The position numbers and the translations under genes were made by a program. 64,000 bases of DNA, from assembly GCA_015179125.1 (NCBI GenBank), contig WHVA01000367.1:53682-117681 (forward strand). The letters are read 5' to 3'. Shown in pieces: positions 20,602 through 32,011 of the stretch. Under the pieces are notes generated by a model. The model made no database searches and was not told the origin of the DNA. It was given only the letters and a program-made list of their open reading frames with translations. The stretch is from Gautieria morchelliformis (taxonomy: Eukaryota > Basidiomycota > Agaricomycetes > Gomphales > Gomphaceae). The first letter of the stretch is position 1; each line of letters opens with the position of its first letter.

Positions 20602-23600
20602 ACGACTACCGCAGAACGCACAGCTACGCATCAAGCAGCAAAACTGCAAACACTCGAAGGAAATTACCCTATCTCTCATTAATACCACCGATCCCCACAG
20701 CTGGGACATTGTCCTTATCCAAGAACCCTACGCGTGCTCGAATACGCGGCTCATGCCAGCCTCGATGCACTGGTACCTCATGTACCCCACCCCAGAGCCG
20801 ATCAACGATAACCCTCCCCGTTCTCTCATTATGATCTCCACCCAGCTGACCACAAACCTTTTCAAACAGATTCAGATCCCATCCAACACTGTAACAGCGC
20901 TCTCGCTCCATATCAACGAAATGAAGATAGATATATACAACATTTACAATCCCCCAAATACTGACCTCGCCTTCACCCACCTGCGGTCCTGGCTTCTTCA
21001 AAACCCGACCCCCCCTGACACATCCGTCATCTGGGCCGGTGACTTCAACAAGCACGACCCAATGTGGACAAGTCCCGATGACGCTCAAAGGTGCCACCGC
21101 AGCAACACTGATCTCCTCATGCTCCTGCTCGCACAACAGCACCTGGAGCTACAACTCCCCATGGGCACACCAACCTTTCAGTCCGACAGTCACCGCACAT
21201 GGTCTACGCTCGACCTCATCTTCTGCGACCCCGATCTCACACACCGCATCCTCACATGCAACGCCTCTCCCAACAACCGACTCCCCTCAGCGGATCACCT
21301 CCCTGTTCACACTACTGTCAGCCTGGAGATCGACAGAAGGCCTGCAGCAACGGGCAGGAACTTTCGCAGTGTCGACTGGGAGGCCTTCCGCAATGAGCTG
21401 ACGAAGAATCTCACCGCCCTTGGGCCACACCATGACGCATGCCCATCCTCACCCCACGAGCTCGATGTCTTCGTCGACCAGCTCACCAGCACAATCCAGG
21501 CCACGATCTACTCAAATGTGCCACGGATGCGTGCGTCACCATATGCAAAGAGATGGTGGAGCTGAGAGCTCTCCCAGTTGCGTCGGGAATATGCTCGGAG
21601 AAGCAGAGAAGAGTACCGCGCCAGGCTTGCCCCAAGCTGGAACGTGACAAAGCTGGCATCGAACAAGGCCCGCAATGACTACACATCAGCCCTGAGAAAG
21701 GCCAAGGCCAAACACTGGAAGAAATGGATAGAGGGTGCTAATGAAAAGGAAGTGTGGATAGCTGGGAAGTACGCCAAGAACCCAGTAACTGACAGTGCCC
21801 GTACTCGCGTCCCAACCCTGGTTAAAAGGGGGCCGGACGGCCAGGTGACCTCTGAGTCGCAGTCAGATGCTGACAAGGCATCTTTCTTCACAGAAATCTT
21901 CTCCCCCCCCCGCCCCCTCGACCTGCCCAGCCTCCCAGAAGACGACGACCCTCTCCCACCCCCACACAAGTTCTCCCTCCCTGCCCCACACCAAATCCAG
22001 CGGCGCATCGACAAGGCCCATCCCTTCAAGGGCCCAGGAGAAGACGGGATCCCCAATGTGGTACTCAAGCAGTGCTCGAACCAGCTCATGCCATTACTTC
22101 ACACCTGTCTGAAGGCTATCATCGAGGCCAAATACTTCCCCAAAAGATGGCGGGCCTGGAGGACCATCGTGCTCCGCAAGCCTGGCCGGCCTGACTACAC
22201 CATTGCCAAGGCATACAGGCCCATCGCCCTGTATGATACAATGGGTAAGATTTTGTCTGGGGTCATGACTGACATCACAGCATACCTCACTATCCGACAC
22301 AACATGCTCCCCTCCCGGCATTTTGGTGGCCTTCCTGGCAAGACCACGGTGGACTCCCTCCTCCACCTCACGCATCGGGTCAAGGAGGCCTGGCGCAGGC
22401 GCAAAGTCGCAACCATCATATTCCTAGACATCGCGAGTGCATTCCCAAATGCGGTAACAGGCCACCTCCTCAAAAACATGGCAAGGCTGGGCTACCCGAC
22501 AGAGATAGTCAACTTCTTTGCCGCCATGCTAAAGGATAGGACCACTATGCTAAGCTTTGACGACTTTGTGTCTATGCCCATTGATATTGACAACGGCATT
22601 GGACAGGGTGAAACTGCCTCAATGATACTGTATCTTATTTACAGCCACGGCCTGGTCAACATCCCTCAAGGGAAAAATGAGGACGGTGGTGCGTATGTTG
22701 ACGACAACTTCTTCCTGGCGGTTGCGGACAGCTTCGAACAATGCGACGACACGCTCAACGACATGCTCGACTAACAGGCTGCGTGGTCAGCGGCACACAA
22801 CTCTCGTGCTGAAGTATCCAAGTTCCAATGCCTGCAGCTCACACGGCGCAAAGGTGTCCTCCGTACTAACTTCGTACACAGGCAGACCCAGCAGATCATC
22901 AAATGTGTCCCAAGTGCTCGACTGCTGGGGGTCCAGATAGAACAGGAGCTTCGATGGCACCAACACGTTCAGCAAGCTGTGGAGAAGGCCCAACACCTCC
23001 TACTTGCAGTGAACCGACTCACCAGACCAACCTTCGGCCTACCCGAACGACATGTGCGGCAGCTTTACACTGCCATGGTACTACCGAAGCTTGAATACGC
23101 CCTTCCCGTATGGTACATGCCAGTCTACAACAGTCCACAACAGTCCGTCATCTGGACGGCAAATGGGTTCAGCAGGCCACACCAGGGCCCTCGAGAAGGT
23201 ACAGAGGCTTGGATGTAAGCTCATCACAGGTGCCTACAGGTCCGCGGCCACAGATGTACTCGAGCTGCACGCCCTCGTCCCACCTGTGCAACTCCGCCTG
23301 GATGACACCTGCCATCGCGAAGCACTGCGCCTAGCCACGCTACCCGAGCTGCACCCGCTCTTCAAGGCAGTCCAACGCAGCTCCAGAAGGCGCCCCCGCT
23401 CCCACCTGTCCCCACTGCACAACCTGTTGCACTGATACAAAATCCGTCCACATACCATAGAGAAAATCGACCCTGCCAGATATCATCCCAGCTGGCGGCC
23501 CCAGCACACGTCGCACATTGCCAACAGCAAGCCCTCGGCGGCAAGCAGGCTTAGGACCAGGATAGATGATATTCAGGTCTTCTCGGATGGCTCCGGCTAC

Positions 23601-24492
23601 AAAGGGTCCATCGGCGCTGCAGCAGTAGTTCCTGAAACGGGACAAACACTGCGGTACAGACTAGGCCGGGATACAAAACACACAGTCTTTGAGGGGGAGC
23701 TTGTTGGCGTACTCCTCGCACTGAAGCTAATCAAAACCCATTGCACAGCCAAGACCGCCCTAATTGCCCTTGACAACCAGGCTGCGATACAGGCCCTAGG
23801 CAACAACACATCCCAGCCCTCACAGTACATTCTAGATGACATCCACGCTACAATCCGTCGAATCAAGCGCCGACGTCGACGACTACGCATCCACCTAGAA
23901 TGGGTACCTGGTCATATGGACATGCTAGGTAATGTAATGGCGGACTCACAAGCAAAGAAGGCAGCGGAGGGCGAGGTCTCTGACACTGCGCACCTCCCCA
24001 CCCTGCTCAAGACCCGTCTCCCAGCCAGCATCTCCGCGATCAAGGCCTGCAGAAAGAAGTCTGTTATGAAACGTTGGAGACAGATATGGGCGAAGTCCTC
24101 ACGATTCCCCAAGCTGAGCAAGATCGACTCGTCGATGCCCAACCGCAAAACATACCGGCTGCTGAGTTCGCTGCCGCGCCGCGCCTCAAGCATCCTAGTC
24201 CAGCTGCGCACGGGCCACGTATCCCTGAATACCTTCCTAAAGAAGATCAAGGCAACGGACAGTGCGCTCTGCATTAAGTGTTAAGTGCAGGCAGCCTGAA
24301 ACAGTCACGCACTACCTCAAACACTGCCGGAGGTATATAGCACAGCGCAATAGACTAAGAAGCAAGGCAGGGAAGGCCTGCCACTCTGTCCCGCGGCTAC
24401 TTGGAGACCAAAGAATTGTCCCCCATACACTACGCTTCATCCAGGACACGCAGATATTTCAAGGATACAATGACGTGGCCCCAAAAGACTGA
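20594..24492 (+). pseudogene. LINE-1 element ORF2: endonuclease, reverse transcriptase, RNase H
   Basis: AP-endonuclease domain 20594-21562: LRIKQQN, VLIQEPY (catalytic Glu), IWAGDFNKHDPMW, STLDLIFCD and SADHLPV (terminal His). TGA at 21563, then RT in the same frame to a TAA at 22772: PFKGPGEDGIPN, YRPIALYD, IIFLDIASAFPNA (motif A Asp), NGIGQGETAS and GAYVDDNFF (YVDD active site). The thumb continues after the stop to about 23165, then in other frames to 23435. RNase H at 23490-24284: VFSDGSGYKGS (Asp), FEGELVGVLLALK (Glu), IALDNQAAIQ (Asp), VPGHMDMLGNVMAD. A Cys/His tail CIKC..HYLKHC crosses a frameshift near 24284. It would nick target DNA and copy the element RNA. Two stops and several frameshifts inactivate it. 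Confidence 0.9.
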
Positions 24493-25140
24493 CCTCACTC
24501 CCTAAGCCGTCCCTTCATACCGTGCGATCCACGCTGACTTTCACAATACAGGATGTCCCTGGACTCCAACTCGGCTCTCGCTTCTTGCCGATTCCACTTA
24601 CATGAGGGATCAGCCCTCTTGTGCCTCCCCGGCCAATTATTTTATAAACACCCCAGTCCTACTGCGTTCTACCATATAACATGTACCCCTGCATACCCTA
24701 CCGAACCCACTCTACCCCCTGTACTATACCCGTGGACCACGCTGGGGATACGGGGAGTTTTGACCGTCGCTGGAGGACCAGCGACGGGATCCCTCCATCA
24801 CAAGAGACAAAAAGTCTGGGGATGCAGCCATCCTCTAAAAAGAGCGCGACAGGTTTAGAACCGTGTCCCCCGCCCTATAGCAGGGTCAGGTGCATCCGCG
24901 GGTATCCCCCCCCACCCTCTACCCCATCTACCTAGTTTAACTCGTCGATTCACGTTCGGTAGGGTCGATGTCTATATGTACACATAGCTAGAGTGCACCA
25001 TAAGCTCCCGGCGCTTCCACCACTATAATTGATTCTCTCTCTCTCTCTCCAGTCTTTGATGTGGAAACGGATAGCCAACGAGAGCTTGTGAGCTGTTGTC
25101 AGACTCATCGTAGACGACGCTAGTGTAAGGCTGAACACGA
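24493..25140. other. LINE 3' region and unassigned spacer
   Basis: Follows the ORF2 tail. A C-rich stretch (CCCCCCCACC near 24908) is the last sequence resembling the LINE. No poly(A) or short tandem tail marks its end, so the boundary is uncertain. A (CT)n run lies near 25035. No gene seen. Confidence 0.4.
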
Positions 25141-25262
25141 GTCAACCCACGGATCACCCGGACTCAGATCCGCGGGTTTTACTGCTTTGGAGAGCAATAC
25201 TTGGATCCACACGGGTATTGGCCATGGGTAGATCCAAACCCGTGGATCCGACCCGCGGGTCT
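25141..25262. repeat. Small inverted-repeat cluster of GGATC/CGCGGGT words
   Basis: GATCCGCGGGTTT (about 25167) and AAACCCGTGGATC (about 25235) form inverted arms around ~55 bp. Further copies of the same words (CCACGGATCACCCGG, GGATCCGACCCGCGGGTC) lie at either side. It could be a miniature inverted-repeat element or a clustered binding site. Confidence 0.45.
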
Positions 25263-25289
25263 TTGGTAAGCCACGGCGATTTGTTGGCG

Positions 25290-25780
25290 CTTTACATGAG
25301 TCCGCCGAGCTCGTGGATGAGGGTGCCTTTGTGGATGGGGGCGGTGGCGAGGATGCAGGATTGCCGCATATTGTTTATGCGGACCGGGCTTACCTCCACG
25401 CGCGAGGTGTGGTGTTTAATCTGTGCATACCGCAGGCATAAGCTGTTGATATATTGTCAGCTACCAGCGGCGCCCGAACAAATGACAGACCAAAGCGTAC
25501 TTGGAGAAAGCTATAACAGTTGCGGTGTCCTTGTCGATGAGCCCATGCGCCTGCATCCGCACGGCGAACACATTCGCTGCCGGCAGCGTGTGCGTCACAT
25601 TCCAGCTGAACGTGCTTGTGAACAATTCTCGGAACTCCCTATAGTCATCGGCGGAGTGGCCAGAGCCGCCTTTGCCCACAGTGAGTGTAAAAGATGTTGA
25701 AAGTATTGAAAAACACAATATTAACATATTAATTACAACAAACACAAGCTCACATCACAACCGACACATCGATAATCCCT
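25290..25780 (-). pseudogene. Broken protein-coding fragment, possibly SET-domain related
   Basis: Minus strand. An exon-like frame (about 25690 down to 25461) reads GHSADDYREFRELFTSTFSW then NVTHTLPAANVFAVRMQAHG and ends ALVCHLFGRRW. A second frame (about 25440-25293) gives LCLRYAQIKHHTSRVEV, SPVRINNMRQSCILATAPIH and KGTLIHELGGLM before a stop. A block of the form V-x-A-x-x-x-I-x-K-G-x-x-I-x-E-L-x-G resembles the start of a SET domain, but no Asn-His or Tyr catalytic motif follows. The two pieces are in different frames separated by ~22 bp, too short for a normal intron, so the gene is damaged. The SET assignment is inference. Confidence 0.35.
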
Positions 25781-25906
25781 CTCTGAGCATACACATTACG
25801 GCACTCGTACCCGAGACCGCCGGACCATCATATGCCCACTCGACCCAACCCGATCACAGTCCCCGACTCCCCCGACGTCACAAGGACACATAACACATGT
25901 TACCAC

Positions 25907-26599
25907 TGTTACGTATCGTGATTTCCACTAAGTCGGAACTGGAAAGGACAGCGGCTTCAACTTATAGGTTGCGCCCCCAATGAACTATCGTCCTAGGTAT
26001 TTCGGAAATGAGCCGGAAGTCGGAAAGTACTGGACCAGAGGTTTGGTCGGAACTTGAGTCGGAACTGAGGCGGAAGGCGGAAGACGGAAGGCTGAGAGAG
26101 AGACTGAGATCTTGCTAGACTCGCTGTGCTAAGAACAGGAGATGGAGCGAAGGAAATCAAGTATCGAAGGTGATTATCTGATTGCAGAATAACAGACATA
26201 CATGAGGGGGGTTTTATACAAAGCGCAGAGCAACAAGTAATGGTGTTGTACTAAGCAAATTCCGGAGGAAGCGGAAGTCGAGTACAATGTGTGGGAACTA
26301 ACTAATTGGGAACAATGGGACTACAAGGGGGGTTCAGGGTAAGGTAGAACAATGGCAAAGAACAAGGGGTCGGGAAAACATATCTGACAACGAACTACAA
26401 GGGTGACCAGATATATGGTTTTGATGGATGGCGAGGTGGGTCCGGTGGGTCCGAGTAATAGAGTCGAAAGAACAAGGGAAATGTACAAGGGGCGGAATGT
26501 CGGAAATGTTGGAGGGGCGGAACGTTGTGCGGAACTATTGGAGGGGCGGAAGGAGTGGCGGAACTGAGGGTCGGAAATCGGAAATGAACGGTCGTAACA
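25907..26599 (-). repeat. LTR-B copy 1, solo LTR
   Basis: 693 bp, reverse orientation (plus strand begins TGTTACGTATCG, ends GGTCGTAACA), flanked by ACCAC at 25902-25906 and 26600-26604. Rich in CGGAA words on the plus strand, as are the complements of the other LTR-B copies at 28038, 49702 and 57938. Confidence 0.93.
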
Positions 26600-26604
26600 A
26601 CCAC

Positions 26605-27440
26605 GACCTATAACACCCAAGGAACCCTATCCAAGACTACCGAGCCCATCCCGAATCCCGCACATTCCATCAGTCACGTTACCCAATCAAGGGACGCGAC
26701 GCGTCGAGCCGACCCTGCCTATACCCAGACTATGCCCCCTATCCATCACCAAACATCCGTTTCCTCATCCTGTTTTACGCTCCATCTCCAAGCCCAACTT
26801 ATATAGCATGCATCGACACTCCTATCGTTGTCCATGCGCCGCTCACCCCATTCCATCAGTCCCTTAGCATTGCACCACTAATTCCTTAACCGCCAAGCAC
26901 CATCAATAACTAATAAATACCTAGCTCCATGTACAATTAACTAGCAGTGAAATCACACTTCGTCTCGCCCCTCACACAGTAGTAGAACTTCCAGTCGACA
27001 TAATTCATAAGACACACACATTTATTGCGTGTGCAGATATTCCTGTCAACTTCAAGCCTTACTCGATTTATCTCATAATTGAGAGATTAAATCATATTGT
27101 CCTAAATAACATTCCTAGCACCTAACAACAAAAGATTAAGAGTTTGTTGATAATTGGTTTAGATAGCCATGTGATTCAAACTTTGGGTGTAAGTCGAATC
27201 GAGTAGACAGCAGAGAGGTCGAGTGTACACTGTATATGTGTACCTCGAACAGTGATTCCACAGGTGTATGCGCAGTGGTACGTTCAATAGCTTTCGAGAC
27301 AAAATGAGTTCTGATTGACTGACGATTTAGATATACAGCGCAGCTTTTATCTATCATGTGTGATGTACTAAGGTGAAATGGGAATGAGGGTGGGGTAAGT
27401 GTGTGTGTGTGAGTCGGGGGTCGGTGCTCCGGAAACTGTG
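26605..27440. other. AT-rich spacer without recognised gene
   Basis: About 840 bp with no coding frame of interest on either strand, a GTGTGTGTGTG run near 27400, and no match to the other repeat families in the window that I can see. Confidence 0.45.
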
Positions 27441-27840
27441 GTGTGTGCGTGTTATACGGGACTGAGAAGTACCTCGGTCCCTTTGAGATTATTGGCCAGG
27501 CCCGATCCCAAGCTTACATTCTACACCTCCCGGATAGCCTTTGGGAAGTCGGGAAGTCCACCTGGCCTTCCATGTCTCCATGCTCAAACCCGCAATCCTG
27601 AACACTATTCCAAATCAGGTTCAATCTCTGCTGCCTCCAGTCGAGATTGATGGCAAGACAGAGTACAAGATTTCTGAGATCCTTAATTCCAAGATTGACC
27701 GACAAAGTAGACCCTGTAACCTCCTGTACCTTGTCCATTGGGCTGGTTATGAAGGAACTGACAAAGAGATGTCATAGGTCCTTGCGGCAGAGATCATGAC
27801 TGATTTTCACTCGGCCTACCCTGCCAAGCCTGGACCATGG
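27441..27840 (+). pseudogene. Chromovirus integrase C-terminus with chromodomain
   Basis: Fragment of a Ty3 chromovirus pol. KYLGPFEIIGQARSQAYILHLP (one frame, near 27450-27530) is the GPF/Y module of the integrase C-terminus. After a frameshift come LAFHVSMLKPAILNTIPNQ, IDGKTEYKISEILNSKI, LLYLVHWAGYEGTDKEMS and, after a stop at 27775, FHSAYPAKPGPW. The aromatic residues Y..Y/L..W..Y and the WAGY signature mark a chromodomain, which would steer integration to modified chromatin. The rest of pol is missing upstream. A solo LTR-B lies 200 bp downstream and may belong to the same family, but it has its own target duplication. Confidence 0.85.
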
Positions 27841-28037
27841 GTTCCTTGAACCCGAGCTTTGGCTCTCCTGTTTCTTTCACTCATTTTATAGTCACTTTCT
27901 TAGTTAGACGCATAACACTCTTTGCTATGTTTTATCTCGGCTGTTTTGCTGAAATAGCTACACTTGTAGTTCTCGGCATTCCTCTCAGCATCTGTTTCCC
28001 TTATCTCTCTGTTCTGTTCATTCACTTCCGTTCCTGA

Positions 28038-28696
28038 TGTTATGACCATGCATTTCCGACTTCCAACACTCAGTTCCACTCACATTCCGACCCTCTGATA
28101 GTTCTGATATTCTGCCCATTGTTTTATTCCCTTGTTCTTTCAACTCTATTACTTGGACCCACCAGACTTGCCTCTCAGCAACGCAAGACCATATGTCTGG
28201 CCCTCCTTGTAGTCTCATTGTTTCTTTCTGTCAGATATACTTTCTGACCCCTTGTTATTTTGCCATTGTTTTACCCTACCCTGAACCCCCCTTGTAGTCC
28301 CCTTATTTCCAATTAGTTTGTTACCCCGTATGTCTATCTGACTTCCACACCCTCCAGAATTTGCTTACTACTACCCCATCAGCTCTTTGTATATAAGCCT
28401 CTCATGTATGTCTGTTATTCTGCAATCAGATAATCACCTTTGATACATGATTTCCTTCGCTCTATCTCCTGTTCTTAGCACAGCGAGTTTTTCAAGACCT
28501 CTGCCTCTCCGCCTTCAGCCTTCCAGGTTCCAACTCTGTTTCTGACTCAAGTTCCGACTTCTGTTTAGTTCAATACTTTCCGACTTCCAACTCGTGATCC
28601 GAAATACTTAGGACGATAGTTAATTGGGGGTGCAACATATAAGTTGAAGCCGTTGTCCTTTATAGTCCCGACTTGTGGAAATCTCAATACATAACA
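28038..28696 (+). repeat. LTR-B copy 2, solo LTR
   Basis: 659 bp, TGTTATGACCATGC...CAATACATAACA, flanked by CCTGA at 28033-28037 and 28697-28701. It carries a TATATAAG box (about 28391) followed by CTCATGTATGTCTGTTATTC, likely its promoter and transcript start, also seen in copies 3 and 4 as TATAAAA. Confidence 0.93.
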
Positions 28697-28701
28697 CCTG
28701 A

Positions 28702-28973
28702 TTCCATTGCCAAAACAACACCCGTACCGTCAAGGGTCTGTGTGCACTGCCAACGGTACAGTATACGGTACAGTTTGACGCCGTACGATACCATACAAAT
28801 ACGGCCGTGTACGGTATGTATATGGCAAACCGAATGTTCTTCTTTTTATTAGTGTGAGCTAACCTGAACAGTATACTACTGTATATGCTTACTGTAGCTG
28901 AGATTGAGACAGTCAGTCATGTGGTGAAATAGTTTTAAACTGTTTATACTGTTCCTACAATCTCACCCATTGT
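28702..28973. repeat. Spacer with clustered CGTAC/GTACGG words
   Basis: About 270 bp. Between 28735 and 28830 the words ACGGTACAG, GCCGTACGAT and GTGTACGGTATG recur in both orientations, giving several short inverted repeats. No gene seen. Confidence 0.4.
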
Positions 28974-30044
28974 TGTGACAAACGCAACTATTTCACTTCA
29001 AATCATTTATATATAAAAAGAAACTAATAAAGAAAGAAAAGAAAAACAAAAGAAAAATCAAAAAGAAACAGAAATTATATTCATGACAGACGTCGGCGAC
29101 GACGATCACATGAAATTTATGTCATGCTATATTACTCATAAATTGGGTGATATACAGGAGTTCGAGCGTCAACCACGTGCGGTCGATCAGGGACGGCCCG
29201 CCTATTGGGTGATGGCATCGGCCATGACGTCGACAGGCGCCAGGCCATAGGCACCGAGGGGTGCGGGCACCAAACGCCGCAGAGAATAATAGACTGCGCA
29301 GGGGTACAGGGTGCTGTGGAGCGACCTGAGAAAGTCACCTGCAGCATACATACTCAATCAGCTGCCCCACAAGAAGGGCACAGAAACAGCGGCCCCATCT
29401 CCAAGCCCAGCATATATGCTGGGCAGGGTAAACTCAGATCCATTTTTCTATTTGAATCCCATGACACGTCTGACTGATTACTATCTTAACATCATGTGGA
29501 CAGGGGCTTTGTATACTAGGTACAGATCTCTATTCCAAGGCCCAGACAATCCTAACACCATCCCCATCACCCCATGACTTTATGACTATAAATTAGTCAC
29601 CCCTTAGTTACAAAGTAGTTTTTCGACCCATCCATCCAATATCTTGAACACTAGTAGTTACTATCAATGTAGTATAAATAGCTAGTACAAATGTATGAAC
29701 AAAACTATCCAGAATTGATTATTCTGCCTCCTGAAATTGCTGTAGTCTTGTTTGATAGCTACAGAGCTCAGATCTTGATAGTTTATTCCAAATCTTCGTT
29801 GAGAGTCTACTATCACTGTTTACTCTATACTACCTTAAAAGCGAACGCTTTTGATTTGACTATCCCTTGGATCAACATCACTTTTCTGTCGACGCGGTCA
29901 CGTGACCCTCATTCATCAGTGCTGGACGCGCCTCGAAGGGCTTAGTCAGCACATAGAAGACAGGCGAACACAGTGGTTTCAATCACTGAGCAATAGATTT
30001 CACTTGTTAAAAAGGCACTAATTGATATCTTAATCTAAAACCCA
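28974..30044 (-). repeat. Left arm of 1.07-kb inverted repeat (LTR-like)
   Basis: 1,071 bp that matches 37272-38343 in opposite orientation over its whole length, with differences almost all transitions. Read on the minus strand it starts TGGGTTTTAGATT and ends GTTTGTCACA. An 84-codon frame is conserved in both arms only because the DNA is. The flanks (CATTGT on the left, TGGCGA on the right) do not form a target duplication. Confidence 0.85.
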
Positions 30045-30099
30045 TGGCGATGTCAGTGTCTCCATAGTAAATACAAATGCACTGTAAAGCTATCCATTT

Positions 30100-32011
30100 A
30101 TTTGATTCATCTATGCATCAAGCGCAGACTGCGTCGAAGCATCCCTATTTCCTCCCTCTTCTCACTGTTTACGCCTCCCCACTCACGTTCGGCGGGGCAG
30201 TCTGCGGCCCCAGTGGCGTCTTCGCAGCCCTCCTGACGTTGAGCACAAGCCGGCATACCTAAAGAGCAACAAGACGTTAGATAGACTCCTCTACGCCGTG
30301 AGGATAAGGATAAGATGCGCTCACTGTGATTGACGCGACAGTGATGAGCCAACTATAACATAAGAATATCACTTCGTACGTATATCCCGTCAATCGGCAA
30401 GCACCATGAGACTTACCTCCCCCCAATAGTCGCCAGCTGCTGCAGCGCGAATTTGTCAAACATTAAGTTGACCATATTGGCACCTGGACATCATGAGATG
30501 CAAGTAAGTTTGTAGGCGGACTCTTGGAGAAGATGGCACGACGCACTGAAAATACTGGCGTATGGTTACAGAGGTAGTCATTAGCGTTGGCGTGACATAT
30601 AGGATGTATTTCATGAACTTGCATTAGAAAATAGGCTAAGCCATCTCTAAGGCATACGTGAGAAGAGCAGCGCGAGCCATGCACTATGCGACAGAGTGAA
30701 TCATACCGGAACAAGACGCCGAGGACAGGGATCATGCTGAATCCAAAGCCCCTCAGAAACTCGCGCATTTTTACCAGCGTCATTGTGATATACACAACTA
30801 TGTAGGTTCAACTTTCAACTAGCGCCCGCTTAGAGTGGAGGCAGGAAACGAACCTTGAAACAAGGAGCAGATGCCCCTGCCGTGCGGGAAGCCACCCCTG
30901 CATAAGTACCAGTGACAGGGGATAACGACACTGAGGGGGCGTACCAGCAGGGGAGCGCATATTTATACTTTGGAGGGGTAAGGTTGAGGCAGGAGGGTAT
31001 GAGACCGGGTTGAACGGGGGCTGGGAAAGGAGCCTCCTCCTTGACAGCGAATATGACCAGTACAACAATTGTCTATGGATGGTTTGGGGTTAATCAGTTC
31101 AGCCAGGCATTGTGGCAGAGTAGTGCGAATGTGCTCACTACAACTTCCGCTGATGCCATGATCGAGACTAGTTAATAGAAGCCATGCGATTGGAACCGTG
31201 TAACTCACTTATCCAAACTGCGAACAGGAACACGCCAACTTTTGTTTGAACGTATCCCGTGATTAGTTCGAAGATTGTGCGCTGCAACACCTATCGATAC
31301 GCACCACGGGTATTTCGACAATAAATAACGAAAACCCTCTTGACAATGAGGACATCAACTAGCAGTATGAACATCGTGATACCCCTTCATGTTGTAAACA
31401 GTCATCTATCATCAATTTGCGTGGGTAGTCTCCCACTCTCTGACTTACCAAATCTCGAGGTGAAATAGATGGAGGCAGCTATCTGACCATAATGAGCCGG
31501 TGATTTATGCAGGGGCGTGTTACATACAGCTAACGTATTCGGAGTCGTCAGTGGGTACATACGACCAAGATTCAGATGAAGCTCACTGACGTTAAGCGGG
31601 AGGACCATTTTCATGTAGGCTAAACGCGAACCAAGTAAAGATGGGTTTGGAGGGGAGAGAAGCGAACGACCCACCGATCGATTCGAGAATCATGAAGATG
31701 ACTGCGAAGTAGCGGGTGAAGAAGTAGGCGACCTTTTCCAGAGCTCGTGGTGATCTGACGTTGACCCCGAAGTTTAGCATAAGGGCTGCTCGTAGACTCT
31801 ATGAGCGGGCTTACCGCCAAAGGTACTTGAACTCCTGGCCATGCGTAAGGATGATATCGTATACAAGCAAGGCACTGGTGCAGACTTTCACAGTTGATGT
31901 CAGATGGTTAGAATAGAAACATGACGCGGCGTGCTCACCCATGTTGTAATTGATGATCCGGAGATCGTGGAGAGTTACAAGTAGGGAGCGTACGTCCATG
32001 TTCCCTGCCAT
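30100..32011 (-). CDS. DUF6533-like multi-membrane-span protein, multi-exon
   Basis: Starts near 32011 (MAGNMDVRSLLVTLHDLRIIN) on the minus strand. The second exon reads CTSALLVYDIILTHGQEFKYLW, and the third SPRALEKVAYFFTRYFAVIFMIL, each bounded by GT-AG introns of about 50-60 bp. Together these match the start of the fungal DUF6533 family: a short amphipathic N-terminus, a first membrane span ending YDxxLT..QE..xIW, then KxxYxxxRY. Later exons include IFELITGYVQTKVGVFLFAVWI (about 31225-31285) and MTLVKMREFLRGFGFSM with VLFR spliced to DGLAYFLM (30620-30790). The end lies near 30100-30400 and was not fixed. Function of the family is unknown; a membrane protein is inferred. It sits inside the inverted repeat pair. 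Confidence 0.6.

Noticed and set aside
27841..28037. Possibility that LTR-B copy 2 is the 3' LTR of the chromovirus fragment
   Set aside because: The LTR has its own CCTGA duplication on both sides and no polypurine tract directly before it, so a solo insertion fits better; shared family membership stays possible.
29691..29945. 84-codon frame conserved at 29691-29945 and 37370-37624
   Set aside because: Conservation follows from the whole 1.07-kb arm being duplicated; no protein features.
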